Source of the DNA: Ichthyophis bannanicus | Taxonomy: Eukaryota > Chordata > Amphibia > Gymnophiona > Ichthyophiidae | Direction of reading: 5' to 3' | NCBI GenBank assembly: GCA_033557465.1 | Contig: CM066033.1 | Coordinates: 16,989,080-17,053,079 of the forward strand | Length of the DNA: 64,000 bases | Shown here: one piece after another, positions 52,821-64,000 of the stretch | Layout of the letters: the number at the start of each line of letters is the position of its first letter | Numbering within the stretch: the first letter of the stretch is position 1 | Position numbers and translations under genes: made by a program | The notes under the pieces: generated by a model | Seen by the model: the letters and a program-made list of their open reading frames with translations, nothing else | Told to the model about the DNA's origin: nothing | Databases searched by the model: none

Positions 52821-53767
52821 AACATCTGGGGTTGTGCTCCTCTTCCAGCAGCTTGGAGACTGAGAAATGTCATTTTTTTGATGACACTGGTATAAGGACA
52901 CAGGCTCCGCCTCCTCACTCCAGTTATCTCAGTCTCCAAGCAGATGGAGGTTGGTGAGTCTGGAGCTCCAGGCTCACTAGAGGAGCAATTAAGGACAGTT
53001 AGTTTTTTCTTAGCTTTGTTAGTTTAGGGTTTGTTTGGTTATAGAAAAAGGGTTTATTGTTATTTTTAGTTAAGGTTTAGTGTGTGAAGTGGCTGCACTT
53101 TTAAGACTTTGTCTGCTAGAGAGCTCTCTCTCCCCTTACCCCCCCCCCTTTTTCCTACTCCCCTCTGTCTCTGGGATTACTCGGGGCTGGATACAGGGGT
53201 AAGGGCAGCAGACTCCGGTTACCAGCCCATCAGTTTGGGGGTCTGGGCAACCGAGATTGAAGGCATCCCGAGCGCAGCACAGAAGTCTTGTTTGTAAGCG
53301 CTCGGGTGCCGGGCCAGAGGACAGACGCTGCTGCCTCGTGGCAGGCTGGATCGGGGCCTCTGAATTTCACCGGCAGGAAACGAGCCGGTGGAGGACAGTC
53401 AGACAAACAGTGCGGTTCTGAGGATTGTGACAGCCGGGAGAGCAATTGGGGGCTGTATCACAACCAAAAGGTAAGAGTCCGATGCAGCTGAACACTTTAG
53501 CTCCAGCCACGTGGTTTAATGCGGGAACCGCCGGGAGCTGCAGTGGGGAACAAGGCGCTTGATCTCGGCAGAGAAGCTTCGTTTTTGCTTGCTTTCTTCA
53601 CCCTTTGGCTCAGTTGATCTCCTGCATCTTTTTGGAAGTGTAAAAAAAAAAAAACGGTCTGTGACTTTGCGGCATTGCAAGAAGTTCTTTAGTGTTCATC
53701 CTGCAGAGGGCGGTTAAAGTTGAGCAGGGGTGTATCAGCTTCTGGGACTGCCTTCCTAGTAGAAACG
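52821..53767 (+). other. DIRS-2 leader
   Basis: About 950 bases before gag, with T-rich and pyrimidine runs and no gene. Confidence 0.6.
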
Positions 53768-55200
53768 ATGCCTGCAAAGATTCTGTGTTTGCTTTGCTGT
53801 GTGAAAAAGTCTGCAGTATCTGACACAGGGGTGTATAGGAGCTGCATTCACAGTGCTGCTGCAGCAGAGCAGGAGTTGGAGCCGGGGAAGGAGGATCTGG
53901 AGCAGGGGTGTCATCTTTCCACCTCAGAGGAGCCGGAGCCCATAGCGGGGCCCTCAAGTGCTCCAGATGTTCCGTCATCTCAGCCGGCCTTGGCTAAGGG
54001 GTTGTCTTCAATTTTTTCAGCAGAGTTTGTGGCTCTGATGCAGCAGGTGTTTGTCAGCAATCTCGGAATGTCTCCTCTTGGTCCTCTTAGTTTACGTTTA
54101 GGGGAAAAGAGGCCAGGGACTCCCTTAGCCGTGGGGACGGCGGGGGTATTGGCAAAGAAAGCTAGGACAGACAAACAGGATCAGTCGGTGTTTTCGGAGG
54201 ACCTGCACATGGAGGATGGAGAGCAGGACGTGGAGCTGGATGAGGAGTTAGAAGAGGGGGAGATCACTGAACAGGAAGACCAGGCTCGAGTAGTCCGAAT
54301 CTTTCAGAGAGAGGAGTTGCCCATGCTTATTGCAGAGACATTTAAAGCGCTCAATATGCCGGCGACAGGGTCGGCGGAGGATGCTAGCTTGGAAGATCCA
54401 TTGTTACAAGCCTTTCGGAAGACACAGCGGGTGTTTCCCATGCACAGAGTGGTAAGAGAAATGATTCAGGGTGAATGGGAGATGCCGGAGGCTACCCTAA
54501 AGGGTGCTAGGGTTATGTCTCGGCTGTATCCACTAGTGGATCAAGATAAGGAACTGTTTAGATCGCCGAGAGTGGATGCCGCAGTGGCGGCGGTAACCAA
54601 AAAGACGACCATTCCGGTAGAAGGTAGTGCAGCCCTCCTCAAGACAGGAAGCTAGAGGCCTTGTTAAAGCAAGTGTTTGAGGTTAATGCTCTTTCCATCC
54701 AAGCATCCATCTATGGGGCGTGGGTAGCAAGAGCCTGTCTGCGTTGGGCGCAGCGTGTCCAGGGTGAGCAGTCTCTTGAGGCAGCAGGTGAGGCAGTGCG
54801 TCTAGAGTCCAGTACTGCCTATCTAGCCGATATACATTATGACCTATTTGAGGGCTATCGAACAGTATGGCTTCCATGATAGCAGTGCGGAGATATCTTT
54901 AGCTGCATAATTGGGCAGCAGATGCATCTTCCAAGGCAAGATTAAGTAAGCTCCCATTTAAGGGGACACTACTTTTTGAAAAAGATTTGGATAAAATAGT
55001 GAAAGATCTAGGGGAATCCAAAGGCGGTAGGCTTCCAGAAGATAAGTAGAAGCAGGGAAGGTTGCCGCTGGCAACGAGAATGCCTCAGAGGGACTTTCGT
55101 CGTTTTCGTTCCACAAGGTTTAGTCAGAGCCAAAGAGGGCGTTTTCCCTATAGAAACCAAGGATTTCGCAGATTTAGAGGAGCGGGCAGAGGTTTTGCTG
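53768..55200 (+). pseudogene. DIRS-2 gag, copy I
   Basis: Starts at ATG 53768 with a Cys-rich start (MPAKILCLLCCVKK), then an acidic stretch (ELDEELEEGEITEQEDQARV), FPMHRVVREMIQGEWEMPE and TKKTTIPVEGSAALL. A deletion near 54640 shifts the frame; 54661-54879 continues KQVFEVNALSIQASIYGAWV. The C-terminal Arg/Phe/Gly-rich part is at about 55080-55195, after another break and a TAG near 55048. Confidence 0.78.
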
Positions 55201-55214
55201 CCTCCTCTTCAAGC

Positions 55215-57086
55215 CTCAGAAAGCCACAATGAAGTCAGGGGGGCCCAGGTAGAGTTGCCTGTAGGGGGTCGGTTACAGGATTTTTACCCTGCCTGGGTCC
55301 AAATAACTTCGGATCGCTGGGTACTGGAGGTGATTCAGGAAGGCTATGCTTTAGAGTTTCAGAGGCCGGTAATCGATGCGTTCGTTCAGTCCCCGGCGGG
55401 GCGCTTCGGAAATGTCGGGCGATCAAGGCGACATTAGAGAGACTGTTAGCTCTCAAGGCGGTGATACTGGTTCCTCCAGAGCAATGCGGTATCAGTCGAT
55501 ACTACATTTATTTTGTAGTGCCGAAAAAGGAGGGGTCTTATTGGCCGATTCTGGATCTAAAAAGGGTGAATCGATGCCTCCAGGTGTCCCATTTTCGTAT
55601 GGAAATGTTAAGGTGGGTCATTGTCGCAGTCAGAAGAGGCAAGCTTCTCACGTCCCTGGATCTGTCAGAAGCGTACTTGCACATTTCCGATCCGGCCAGA
55701 CCATCAAAAGTTCCTTTGGTTTGCAGTTCCGATGGGTCATTTCCAATTTCGGGCGTTGTTGTTCGGGCTGGCCACGGCGCCTCGGATGTTTACCAAAGTT
55801 GTGGTAGTGGTGGCGCTGAGAAAGGAAGGGGTGCTCGTTCATCCGTATCTGGATGACTGGCTAATTTGAGCAAAGTCAAGAGCAGAGAGCGAAGAGCGAA
55901 GAGGCTACGGCAAGAGTGCTCGACCGCTTACGGAGTTTAGGTTGAGGCCAGCTCAGATTCTGGAATACCTAGGGGTGCGGTTCTATACAGTGGAGGGCAA
56001 GGTGTTTCTGCCGCAGCATCGAGCGCTCGGATTGAGAAAATTGATTCGGCAATTTCTGTGCATGTCACATCCAACAGAGTGGCATTACTTGCGGGTTCTA
56101 GGAACGATGGCGGCGACACTCGATTTGGTGCCCTGGACGAGAGCTCATATGAGGCTGATGCAAAGAGCATTACTTCGCAGGTGGTCTCATCAGGACAATC
56201 CGCTGTCCCGGAGGTTGCCCTGTCCGGAAGCGATGCGAGCGGCGTTGCAGTGGTGGTTGCTTCCGGAATCTCTGAGGCGCCAGAATGGCTTCCCCTGACT
56301 ACCGATGCAAGTCTGGTAGGGTGGGGAGTGCACTTTCAAGGAAGGTTCGCGCAAGGAGAGTGGACCGAACAGGAAAAGGTGTGGTCAATCAACAGGTTAG
56401 AGTTGCGTGCGGTGCTACAGGCGCTGGTGAAGTTTCAGCCGTATCTGCAGGGCAGACCAATCAGGGTGTTTTCCAACAATGCGACCGCAATGGCCTACAT
56501 CAACAGGCAGGGGGGCACCAGCAGTGCTCCCTTGGAGGCCGAGGCAGAACAGTTGTTCGAATGGGTCGAGCAGAACCTTCCGGCTCTATCGGCAGCGCAC
56601 GTGGCAGAAGTGAACAATGTGGAGGCCGATTTTTTGAGACGCGTAAAGGTAGATCCAGGAGAGTGGTCGCTCCATCCCGAGGTGTACGAGATGGTGGTGC
56701 GGCGCTGGGGGTCACCGGTTATGGATCTCATGGCGACCTTTCTGTCAGCGAAGGTCAGTCGATTCTTCAGCAGAAGGAAGGAGAGAATGTCGGAGGGTCT
56801 GGATGCGCTCATACAGCGTTGGCCAGCAGAGAATATTTTGTACATGTTTCCTCCGTGGGCGTTGATAGGTCACGTGGTACAGCGCATCGAGCGGCACAGA
56901 GAATTGGTGATTTTGATCACTCCGGATTGGCCCCGGCGGCCTTGGTATGCGGATCTGTGGAGGTTGGTAGTGGACAAGCCTTGGCGTCTACCAGTCACGA
57001 AGGATCTGTTGTCACAGGGTCCATTATTGATGCCCCAAGTGGATCGGTTCTCGCTTACAGCTTGGCTCTTGAGAGGGCAAGGTTAA
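55215..57086 (+). pseudogene. DIRS-2 RT, RNase H and methyltransferase, copy I
   Basis: Pieces in several frames: VQITSDRWVLEVIQEGYALE, YIYFVVPKKEGSYWPILDLK, FRALLFGLATAPRMFTKVVV, catalytic HPYLDDWLI followed by a stop (55867-55869), LEYLGVRFYTVEGKVFL, then a long frame to 57086 with RNase H (PLTTDASLVGWGVHFQGRF, INRLELRAVLQAL, FSNNATAMAYINRQGG; the last Asp reads Asn) and methyltransferase-like part (GSPVMDLMATFLSAKVSRFF, YMFPPWALIGHVVQRIE, ITPDWPRRPWYADLW). Polymerase is broken by shifts. Confidence 0.8.
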
Positions 57087-58123
57087 GGGCTAAAGGATAC
57101 TCAGCAGCAGTGATTTTTACCTTGTTAGGGGCTAGAAGGAGGTCAACATCGTTGACATACATTCGTGTTTGGCGCATTTTCGAGGCCTGCTGTGTCAGCA
57201 GACATTGCAAGGTATTACGGGCGTCAATACCACAAGTGCTGGCGTTCTTGCAAGATGGTTTTCAAAAAGGTTTGGCAGCCGCGTCCTTAAGAGTGCAGCT
57301 GGCAGCGCTATCCTGTTATAGAGGGAAGATCAAGGGGCAAGCACTGGGCTCACATCCGGACATTAAGACATTCTTAAGGGCGGTACTGCTGTTGAGACCT
57401 CCGTGTAGACAGGTTGTTCCTCAATGGGATATGCAGTTGGTGTTGAGAGCGTTGGGGCGACAGCCGTTTGAACCGTTGGGTACGGCGTCCTTGAAAGATC
57501 TTACGCTGAAAGTGGTTTTTCTAGTGACAACTGCGTCAGCTAGGCGGATTTCAGAGTTACAGGCCTTATCTTGTAAAGAGCCCTTCCTATCCTTTTTCGA
57601 GTCTAAGGTGGTTTTAAGACCGGTACCATCCTTTTTGCCGAAAGTAGTTTCTCCTTTTCACATAAATCAAGTAGTTTCGTTGCCAGTGTTCCGAAGGGCT
57701 TCGGGGGACTCGTCGGCGGGGCAATTGCATCTTTTAGACGTTCGTCGGGCCTTAAAGAAGTATATTCGGAGAACGGCAGAGTTCCGAAAGTCGGACAGAT
57801 TATCTGTGCTGTTCGGAGGTCCTAGGAAAGGAGAAGCAGCGTCTAAAGCGTCTATTGCCAGGTGGATTAAAAGGGCAATAGGGTCAGCTTATCTGCTAAA
57901 GGGGAAGATGGTACCGGAAGGCTTGCCAGCGCATTCCACTAGAGTGCAGGCGGCTTCTTGGGCTGAGTACAAATTTGTCCCAGCAGCGGAGATTTGTAGG
58001 GCGGCGACGTGGTCGTCCTTAAATTCCTTTGTCAAACACTACCGCCTGCATGTTCAAGCGAGTGCGGATACTTGTTTTGGATCGGCAGTGCTTCAGGCTG
58101 GTCTGACAGGTCCCACCCGTTGA
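57032..58123 (+). CDS. DIRS-2 tyrosine recombinase, intact
   Basis: About 363 residues of open frame, overlapping the end of the RT frame in another register; the exact start is uncertain because the frame is open back to 56285. N-terminal part ARRRSTSLTYIRVWRIFEAC. Catalytic residues: Arg in SARRISELQALSCKEP, HxxR in PAHSTRVQAASWAE, RAATWSSLNSFV, and Tyr in KHYRLHVQAS. All expected residues are present. It joins circular element DNA into the genome. It could supply recombinase to other DIRS-2 copies. Confidence 0.82.
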   Translation, partial: APSGSVLAYSLALERARLRAKGYSAAVIFTLLGARRRSTSLTYIRVWRIFEACCVSRHCKVLRASIPQVLAFLQDGFQKGLAAASLRVQLAALSCYRGKIKGQALGSHPDIKTFLRAVLLLRPPCRQVVPQWDMQLVLRALGRQPFEPLGTASLKDLTLKVVFLVTTASARRISELQALSCKEPFLSFFESKVVLRPVPSFLPKVVSPFHINQVVSLPVFRRASGDSSAGQLHLLDVRRALKKYIRRTAEFRKSDRLSVLFGGPRKGEAASKASIARWIKRAIGSAYLLKGKMVPEGLPAHSTRVQAASWAEYKFVPAAEICRAATWSSLNSFVKHYRLHVQASADTCFGSAVLQAGLTGPTR

Positions 58124-58432
58124 GTTCTTTCACTGCTCTGTTACATTCCCAGATGTTCCGGGACTAGACTGGAGGGATGCTAAGGAAGGTTAAATTAGAC
58201 TTACCTGCTAATTGTTGTTCCTTAAGGAACTCCAGTCTAGTCCTGGATATCTCCTGCGGTGGTTTTGGTACTGGAGCCTGAAGCAGACGGGATCCACAGG
58301 TAAGAGAAAATAATTAAGCTGTGGGGGCTTCCGGTTCCTCTAGGGAGGTATCAGTGGGGGTGTAGAGGAAGGTCCGTTCCCTTCGGGGAGGGAGAGCGAG
58401 GACCTCTGCATATTTAAAAAAAAGAAAAATGA
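58124..58432. repeat. DIRS-2 end and spacer between two copies
   Basis: End motifs of copy I near 58157-58240, then about 120 bases of sequence before copy II. A stretch caggtaagag lies at 58299-58308. No gene. Confidence 0.6.
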
Positions 58433-58435
58433 TGA

Positions 58436-58995
58436 AATTAGACTTACCTGCTAATTGTAGTTCCTGGAGTGGAGACAGTCTAGTTCCGGACCTCTGGGTT
58501 CCCAATCTCATACAGCAGCTTGGAGACTGAGAAAACTCCTCCTTTTCTGATGTCACTGGTATATCCAGTCGGGAGCCTCCCCCTGAGGCCAGTTACCTAT
58601 TGACAAAGCAGACTCAACCGGAGCAACAAGTAAGAATGTATAGTATAATAAATAATGTGCCACATAAGGACTAGCCAAAAGAAACTCTGAAACATGTAAA
58701 ACTAGGGAGAGAAACCCCTCCCAGCGTAATATAAACTTTAAGGGTGCAGAAGATAGTCCTCTCCCACCATGAGAAAGAAAGAGTCCCCTCACTATCTCAG
58801 TCTTCTGAGGGAACCAGACAAATGTTTGTCACACAGCTACCAGAAAACAGGACTTAACTGTAAATTCCCAGTACTCCACCCTTCTATTTGCTGAAACGTC
58901 TGATCGGGTAGGGACACGGGACTAGACTGTCTCCACTCCAGGAACTACAATTAGCAGGTAAGTCTAATTTCATCTTCCTGGTCGTGTAGCCAGTC
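58436..58995. repeat. DIRS-2 inverted arms with splice-donor-like core
   Basis: Left arm attagacttacctgctaatt, right arm aattagcaggtaagtctaat (about 58952-58971). The spacer of about 400 bases has no gene. Confidence 0.8.
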
Positions 58996-59036
58996 TAGTC
59001 CCGGACCTCTGGGATGTATCAGAGCAGTAACAGAAG

Positions 59037-60080
59037 TTAAACACGGGAGGGACCTGGTAGGCCAGCTCGGAGTACTGCGGCACCGAAGGAGGAATCTTCC
59101 TCCGAATAGACGTTCAAACGGTAGTGCTGAACAAAGGAGTTTAAGGATGACCAGGTCGCCGCTTTACAAATGTCCACCGGAGACACCAGACGAACCTCAG
59201 CCCAAGAGGTTGCCTGAGACCTGGTGGAATGGGCTTTCAGACCCTTCGGGACCTGTTTGCCCTTCAGAATGTAAGCCGACGCAATGGCTTCCCAAATCCA
59301 CCGAGTAATGGAGGCCTTTGAAGCCGCCTCACCCTTTCGAGGCCCCGCAAAAAGCACAAAGAGCCTATCCGATTTACGGAAGACGGCCGTCCGTCGAAGA
59401 TACTTCTTCAACGCTCGACGAACGTCCAAAAGATGCAGTTTCCTAGACGTCGGACTAGACGGGGCCTCCCGGAAGACTGGTAAGGAGATCTCCTGATTCA
59501 GATGAAATGCTGAAACGACCTTCGGAAGAAAAGCCGGGACCGGTCTCAGAACCACTCTCGATGGCCCAAAGACTAAGTAGGGCTCTCTGCAGCAGAGGGC
59601 CTGCAGTTCCGATACTCTCCTCGCAGAACAGATGGCCACCAAAAACACCACCTTCAAAGTGAGATCCTTGACAGACGCCCTGGAAAGTGGTTCAAACGGC
59701 TCGCGCTAGAGCGCCTCGAGCACGAAAGGGAGATTCCATGTCGGAAGCACCGGACGTAAGGGCGGACCGGAGAGCGACACCGCTCGCAAGAAGCGCTTGA
59801 TGTCCAAATGGTAGCCGAGTGAATGGTCGCCGATCTTACCTCTGTAACACGCCAGGGCCGCCACTTGCACCCAAAGGGAACTAGCGGCTAACCCCTTGTC
59901 GAAGCCATCCTGGAGGAACTGAAGCGTCTGAGGAATGGTGGATGTTAACGGATCACACCCATGTATCGTACACCACTGCTCAAAAACTCGCCAGATGCGG
60001 ACATAAGCCAGAGAAGTGGACCGCCTGCGAGCCTTCAGTAAGGTAGCAATGACTGGGCCCGAATAGCCGCGGGACCTCAA
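59037..60080 (-). pseudogene. DIRS-2 tyrosine recombinase, copy II, one stop
   Basis: Single frame from SRGYSGPVIATLLKARRRST to LRAGLPGPSRV with one TAG at 59708-59706. Catalytic residues SARRVSELQALCC, KAHSTRSQATSWA, KAATWSSLNSFV and QHYRLNVYS are all present. Its upstream part overlaps the RT frame. Confidence 0.82.
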
Positions 60081-61950
60081 CCGAGCCCTTTCAAGAGCCA
60101 GGCCGTAAGCGAGAATCGATCCACGTGGGGCATGAGAAGAGGACCCTGAGACAGCAGATCTGTGCGAGGAGGGAGGCGCCAGGGCTTCGCCACTAGCAGC
60201 TCATCAGATCTCCGTACCAGGGGCGGCGCGGCCAGTCCGGCGCTACGAGGATCACCTGCCCCCGGAATCGCTCTATTTTTTGGATCACTCTGCCAATCAA
60301 CACCCACAGAGGAAAGACGTACAGGAGCTGCTCCACTGGCCAGCTTTGGGTGAGCGCATCCAACCCCTCTGACATCCGCTCTCTGCGCCGGCTATAAAAC
60401 CGGCTGACCTTCGCTGACCGGAACGTCGCCATGAGATCCATTACCGGCGTCCCCCAGCGACGCACGACCATTTCGAAGACCTCCGGGTGCAAGATCCGTT
60501 CCCCGGATCCACGCATACACGGCTGAGAAAGTCGGCCTCCACGTTGTCCACGCTCACCACATGAGCTGCCGACAGGTCGAGAAGATTCTCTTCGGCCCAA
60601 ACGCACAGCGCTTCGGCCTCGGACTCCAGTGCGACGCTGCTTGTCCCCCTGCTTGTTGACATAGGACACCGCCATCGCCGTTGTCGGAGAAGACTCGTAC
60701 CGCCCGCTTCTCGAGGAAGGGATGAAATTCCTGCAGAGCCAGCGTCACCGCCCGAAGCTCCAGGCGATTGATCGACCACGCCTGTTCCTGAGGAGACCAC
60801 TCTCCTTGTGCAAACCTCCCCAGACAATGTGCCCCCCAGCCCGCTAGGCTGACGTCTGTCGTCAAGGGCACCCAATCCGGGGCATCCAATTCCTTCCTGG
60901 ACCGGAGAGAGGCGGGCCGTAGCCACCAGCGCAGAGCAGACGTGTTTCCGCCGAGCAGGGCAGCTTCCGAGACAGGGGATCTTGCTGGGGCGACCACCGC
61001 CTGAGGAGTGCTCTTTGTAAGGGCCGCATGTGCGCCCTTGCCCAGTGCACAGTCTCTATGGTAGCCGCCATGGTGCCCAAAAGTTGGAGATAGTGCCAGG
61101 CCGACGGCGTCTTGTAGAGTAAAAACCTCCGAAGAAGGACTTGCAACGCACGAACCCGCTGATCCGTGAGGAACACCCTGCCCCGGACCATATCGAACCG
61201 CGCTCCCAGATATTCCAGATTCTGAGATGGGACCAGGCGACTTTTGGCCAGGTTGACTACCCAACCGAGGCTCTCCAAGAAAGTCACCACTCTGGCCGTC
61301 GCTCGCACACTCTCTGCGCATGACTTTGCCCTAATTAGCCAGTCGTCGAGGTAAGGATGAACCAGAATGCCTTCCTTGCGCAGAGCAGCCGCCACCACTA
61401 CCATGACCTTGGTGAAGACCCGCGGGGCAGTGGCTAGGCCGAATGGCAGAGCGCGAAATTGGAAGTGCCCGAAGGGCACTGCGAAGTGGAGGAAACCTGT
61501 GGTGGTCTGCTCGAACGGGAATGTGCAGATATGCTTCGGATAAAAATTGAGGGACGTAAGGAACTCCCCTTTTTGCACTGCTACAATCACCGACCGTAGC
61601 GTCTCCATATGGAAGTGAGACACGCGGAGACATCGGTTCACCCTTTTGAGATCCAGGATGGGCTGAAACCCTCCGGTCTTTTTCGGCACCACGAAGTAAA
61701 TGGAATATCGACCGGAGCCGCACTGGTCTGACGACACCGGCACGATCGCCTGGAGAGCGAGGAGCGTCCGTACTGTCTCCCGCAGGGCCCGAAGTTTGGA
61801 TGCGGACCTACCAGGGGACAGTACGAAGGCCTCTCTGACCGGACGGAGAGCTCCAGCGCATATCCTTCTCTGATGACTTCTAGCACCCACTGATCTGAGG
61901 TGATTTGGACCCAGGCAGAGTAAAAACTCTGCAGCCGCCCCCCCACGGGG
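60077..61950 (-). pseudogene. DIRS-2 RT, RNase H and methyltransferase, copy II
   Basis: RT in a long frame 61890-60862: YSIYFVVPKKTGGFQPILDL, FRALPFGLATAPRVFTKVMV, catalytic HPYLDDWLIRAKS, GWVVNLAKSRLVPSQNLEYL. The usual LDLSEAYLHI-type block is shifted (LNFYPKHICTF). RNase H follows after frameshifts (PLTTDVSLAGWGAHCLGRF, INRLELRAVTLALQEF, VFSDNGDGGV) and then the methyltransferase part (GTPVMDLMATFRSAKVSRFY, YVFPLWVLIGRVIQKIE). Confidence 0.8.
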
Positions 61951-61971
61951 GTAGGGGTGCCTGGGTCCCCC

Positions 61972-63445
61972 TTATCTCATTGTGATTTTCTGGCGGGAAC
62001 AGCCGCGGAGAAGGAAGATCCAAAACCTCTTTCCTGCTCCCCGAAACCCCTGATCTCTACTAGGGAAACGACCACGCTGACCCGAGGAGAATCTCTGATA
62101 CCGATAGCGACGAAAATCCCGAGGCTGGCCCCTGCCCCCGGGGAGGGAACGCGTCGGCTTGGCTTTGTCCTCCGGTAACCTACCGTCTTTGGATTCTCCT
62201 AAGGTCCTTAACCAACTTCTCGAGCTCCTCCCCAAACAGGAGGCACCCCTTAAAGGGAAGCTTACTAAGCTGAGCTTTCGAGGAAGCATCCGCCGCCCAA
62301 TTTCTCAACCACAGGTACCGCCTGGCCGCTAACGCCGATGCCATGCTCTTCGCCAGACCCCGCATGAGATCATAGTGGATATCCGCCAGATAGGCTGCCC
62401 CTGACTCTAAATGAGAAGTGTTCCCCGATGAGTCCGGCTCCGCGCCAGGCACCTGCTGCGCCCACAGGAGGCAGGCCCTGGCACCCAAGCCCCGCAGATT
62501 GCCGCCCGGAGAGAAAGGGCGTTCACAACAAAGACCTGTCGTAACAGGACATCCAACTTTCTGTCCTGAGAGTCTTTTGAGAGCCGTACTGCCTTCCACG
62601 GGAATGGTTGTCTTTTTTTGTTTACCGCCGAAAACGGCTGCGTCCCCCTTAGGGGAGACCAGAAGGTCTCTATCTTGGTCACCTAGAGGATACAGGCGAC
62701 TCATGATCCTGGCGCCTTTCAGCGGAGTCTCCGGAACAGCCCACTCCTCCTGAATCAGTTCATGAAATACCCTGTGCACCGGAAACACTCTTTGGGTCTT
62801 CCGAAACAACCTGTAAGAGAGGATCCTCCAGGGCTTCATCTGCCGCTGAGCCCGGCACTGGCATGTTAAGCGCCTTGAGGGACTCCTCAATGAGAGCCGA
62901 CAATTCATCCCTGTGGAAGACCCTGACTACCCTAGCCTGGTCTTCCCGGTCCGTCAGCTCGCCTTCTTCCAACTCCTCCTCCAAGAGAAGACCTTCCTCA
63001 TCCGATAACTGCCCCTCGGAGGCCATCGAGCGTTCACTGAGGTCACCTTCTAGCCGCGACCTTTTAATTCCCCCAGCGGCATCCTCTCAGCTAAAGGCGC
63101 CGCCGTTCTCTTATGGGGAGGAGGACATGCCGCCCTACCTAACAGGGAGTCGCGACCCACCACTTGGTGGAGCAGACTTACAAACTCCTTTGAGAAGATT
63201 GTCGCCAGAGACGACGGTAGGGGACCCGGGAGGGCCAAGTCATCTGGGACAGAGGAGGGCCCCGGCAGCGGGGAATCCAGAGATAAAATTTGGGGGTGCT
63301 CAGCCGAGGAGCCCGGCGCCGTTCCGGACTCAGTCCCTGGTGCCTCCACTTTGTCCCCCAGGGGCTGGAGGGCCGAGGCGTCCTTAGCGCAGGCCTTTGC
63401 AGACGCCCGATTCTGAGCTCTTCTTGGCCCCACAGACCAAGCAAG
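61972..63445 (-). pseudogene. DIRS-2 gag, copy II
   Basis: Pieces: MPSKPPCLVCGAKKSSESGV at the start (just above 63400), PGPSSVPDDLALPGPLPSSL, the acidic LEEELEEGELTDREDQARVV, FPVHRVFHELIQEEWAVPE, KKTTIPVEGSTAL, RRYLWLRNWAADASSKAQL, and an Arg/Gly/Phe-rich end (RGRFPSRDQGFRGAGKRF). Several frameshifts. Confidence 0.75.
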
Positions 63446-64000
63446 GAGGCTTAGAGGGCATGACTAATACCTGGAGGGCCGCCGCAGAGCGCAGAGCCCT
63501 CGCGGGAAGGCCCCCGACTGACTGCAGAGCGTCTGCCTCCGGTCGTCCCCAGAAAATAAGTGCGGAACAGGAAGGGGAAAAAAAAAGAACGCAGGAGACC
63601 AAAAACAAACGAGAGGAAAGTAAAAACCCTCCGCAGGACCGAGAGAGAAAGGAAAGGATTTCGCGCCTCAAAGAACCGCCCCCGAAGGGAGGTGTGACTC
63701 TGAAAAACAGGCTAAGAGTGCGCCGCTACTATGCGGCGTAGGCCCGAGGCCTTGGATTGGCGCCAAAACACTCTGCCGCAGCTCAGACCGGGCCCGCCCG
63801 CTTACCTTTGCGAACCAGGAGCCAGAACACTCAGGACGTCAGGAGAGGCGGCCGCAGCACCGTCCCTCCAACCACTCAGGACGGTGCCCTCTCTCACCCC
63901 TCGCTGACGAGGCCGCTCCGAGGCAGAGGGATCGTACGCACAGCGGACTGAAAGGCAACCTTCTGTCGAAGACGCTGGCTACGGTGTGCACAGTCCCGGT
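63446..64000 (-). other. DIRS-2 leader, copy II
   Basis: GC-rich leader between gag start and the window end; no gene assigned. The matching terminal repeat should lie to the right, outside the window. Confidence 0.5.

Larger units (their letters stand above)
52730..58310 (+). mobile_element. DIRS-2 copy I
   Basis: Leader with end motif tccctccagtctagtcccgg (52801-52820), gag, RT-RNase H-methyltransferase, recombinase, and a 3' end with the inverted motif ccgggactagactggaggga (58157-58176) and ttagacttacctgctaattg (58196-58215). Gag and RT are shifted; the recombinase is open. Confidence 0.82.
58433..64000 (-). mobile_element. DIRS-2 copy II, cut by window end
   Basis: Opposite orientation to copy I. 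Recombinase-side repeats at 58436-58500 and 58919-58995 are inverted to each other around ggagtggagacagtctag. Then recombinase, RT-RNase H-methyltransferase, gag and leader up to the window end. The gag-side terminal repeat is not in the window. Confidence 0.82.

Noticed and set aside
56285..57031. Upstream part of the recombinase frame of DIRS-2 copy I
   Set aside because: It is open but overlaps RNase H coding in another frame and shows no recombinase homology until about 57032.

Overview
This window is vertebrate nuclear DNA made almost entirely of transposable elements. I see no convincing host gene, rRNA gene, stand-alone tRNA gene, CRISPR array or bacterial operon. It mixes several tyrosine-recombinase retrotransposons (DIRS order), CR1 and L2 LINEs, a tRNA-like SINE that uses an L2-type tail, Ty3/gypsy and ERV-like LTR elements, hAT miniature elements and a mariner. 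That mix, with DIRS dominating, suggests an amphibian, most likely a caecilian. The species is inference only; no host marker is present.

Layout. 1-1412: 3' part of a DIRS element (family DIRS-1 here) with its palindromic terminus. 1413-9118: 3' part of a gypsy element (family G) split by a complete LTR element (1821-8283, near-identical LTRs, tRNA-Gly primer site, ERV-like but mostly non-coding). 9121-11760: CR1 tail joined to the gag region of a second DIRS family (DIRS-2). 11760-14640: mostly unassigned. 14640-21224: an L2 LINE carrying a hAT MITE, a CR1 copy with a clear target-site duplication, and a SINE. 21329-28475: gypsy G on the minus strand, one full copy plus the 3' end of a second copy sharing an LTR; the full copy carries a hAT MITE. 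28593-29556: a mariner folded back on itself. 29950-32260: LINE fragment, SINE and unassigned DNA. 32262-37415: DIRS-2, DIRS-1 and DIRS-3 pieces joined end to end. 37425-43660: an L2 fragment chain split by a near-full CR1 (38036-41934) and dotted with SINE tails. 43713-49334: a near-complete DIRS-1 inserted in L2 sequence. 49335-52480: L2 then DIRS-3. 52730-58310 and 58433-64000: two DIRS-2 copies lying tail to tail.

The most notable unit is gypsy G. Its gag has a SCAN-like capsid segment. A dUTPase lies between protease and reverse transcriptase, no integrase is recognisable, and after RNase H comes a basic, arginine-rich domain with an acidic C-terminus. That extra domain aligns in three copies here, colinear over its last part. 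Most elements are broken, but some proteins look whole: a DIRS-1 recombinase (33678-34868), a DIRS-2 recombinase (57032-58123), the DIRS-1 gag (47132-48955), the gypsy dUTPase and the visible part of the CR1 ORF1 esterase.
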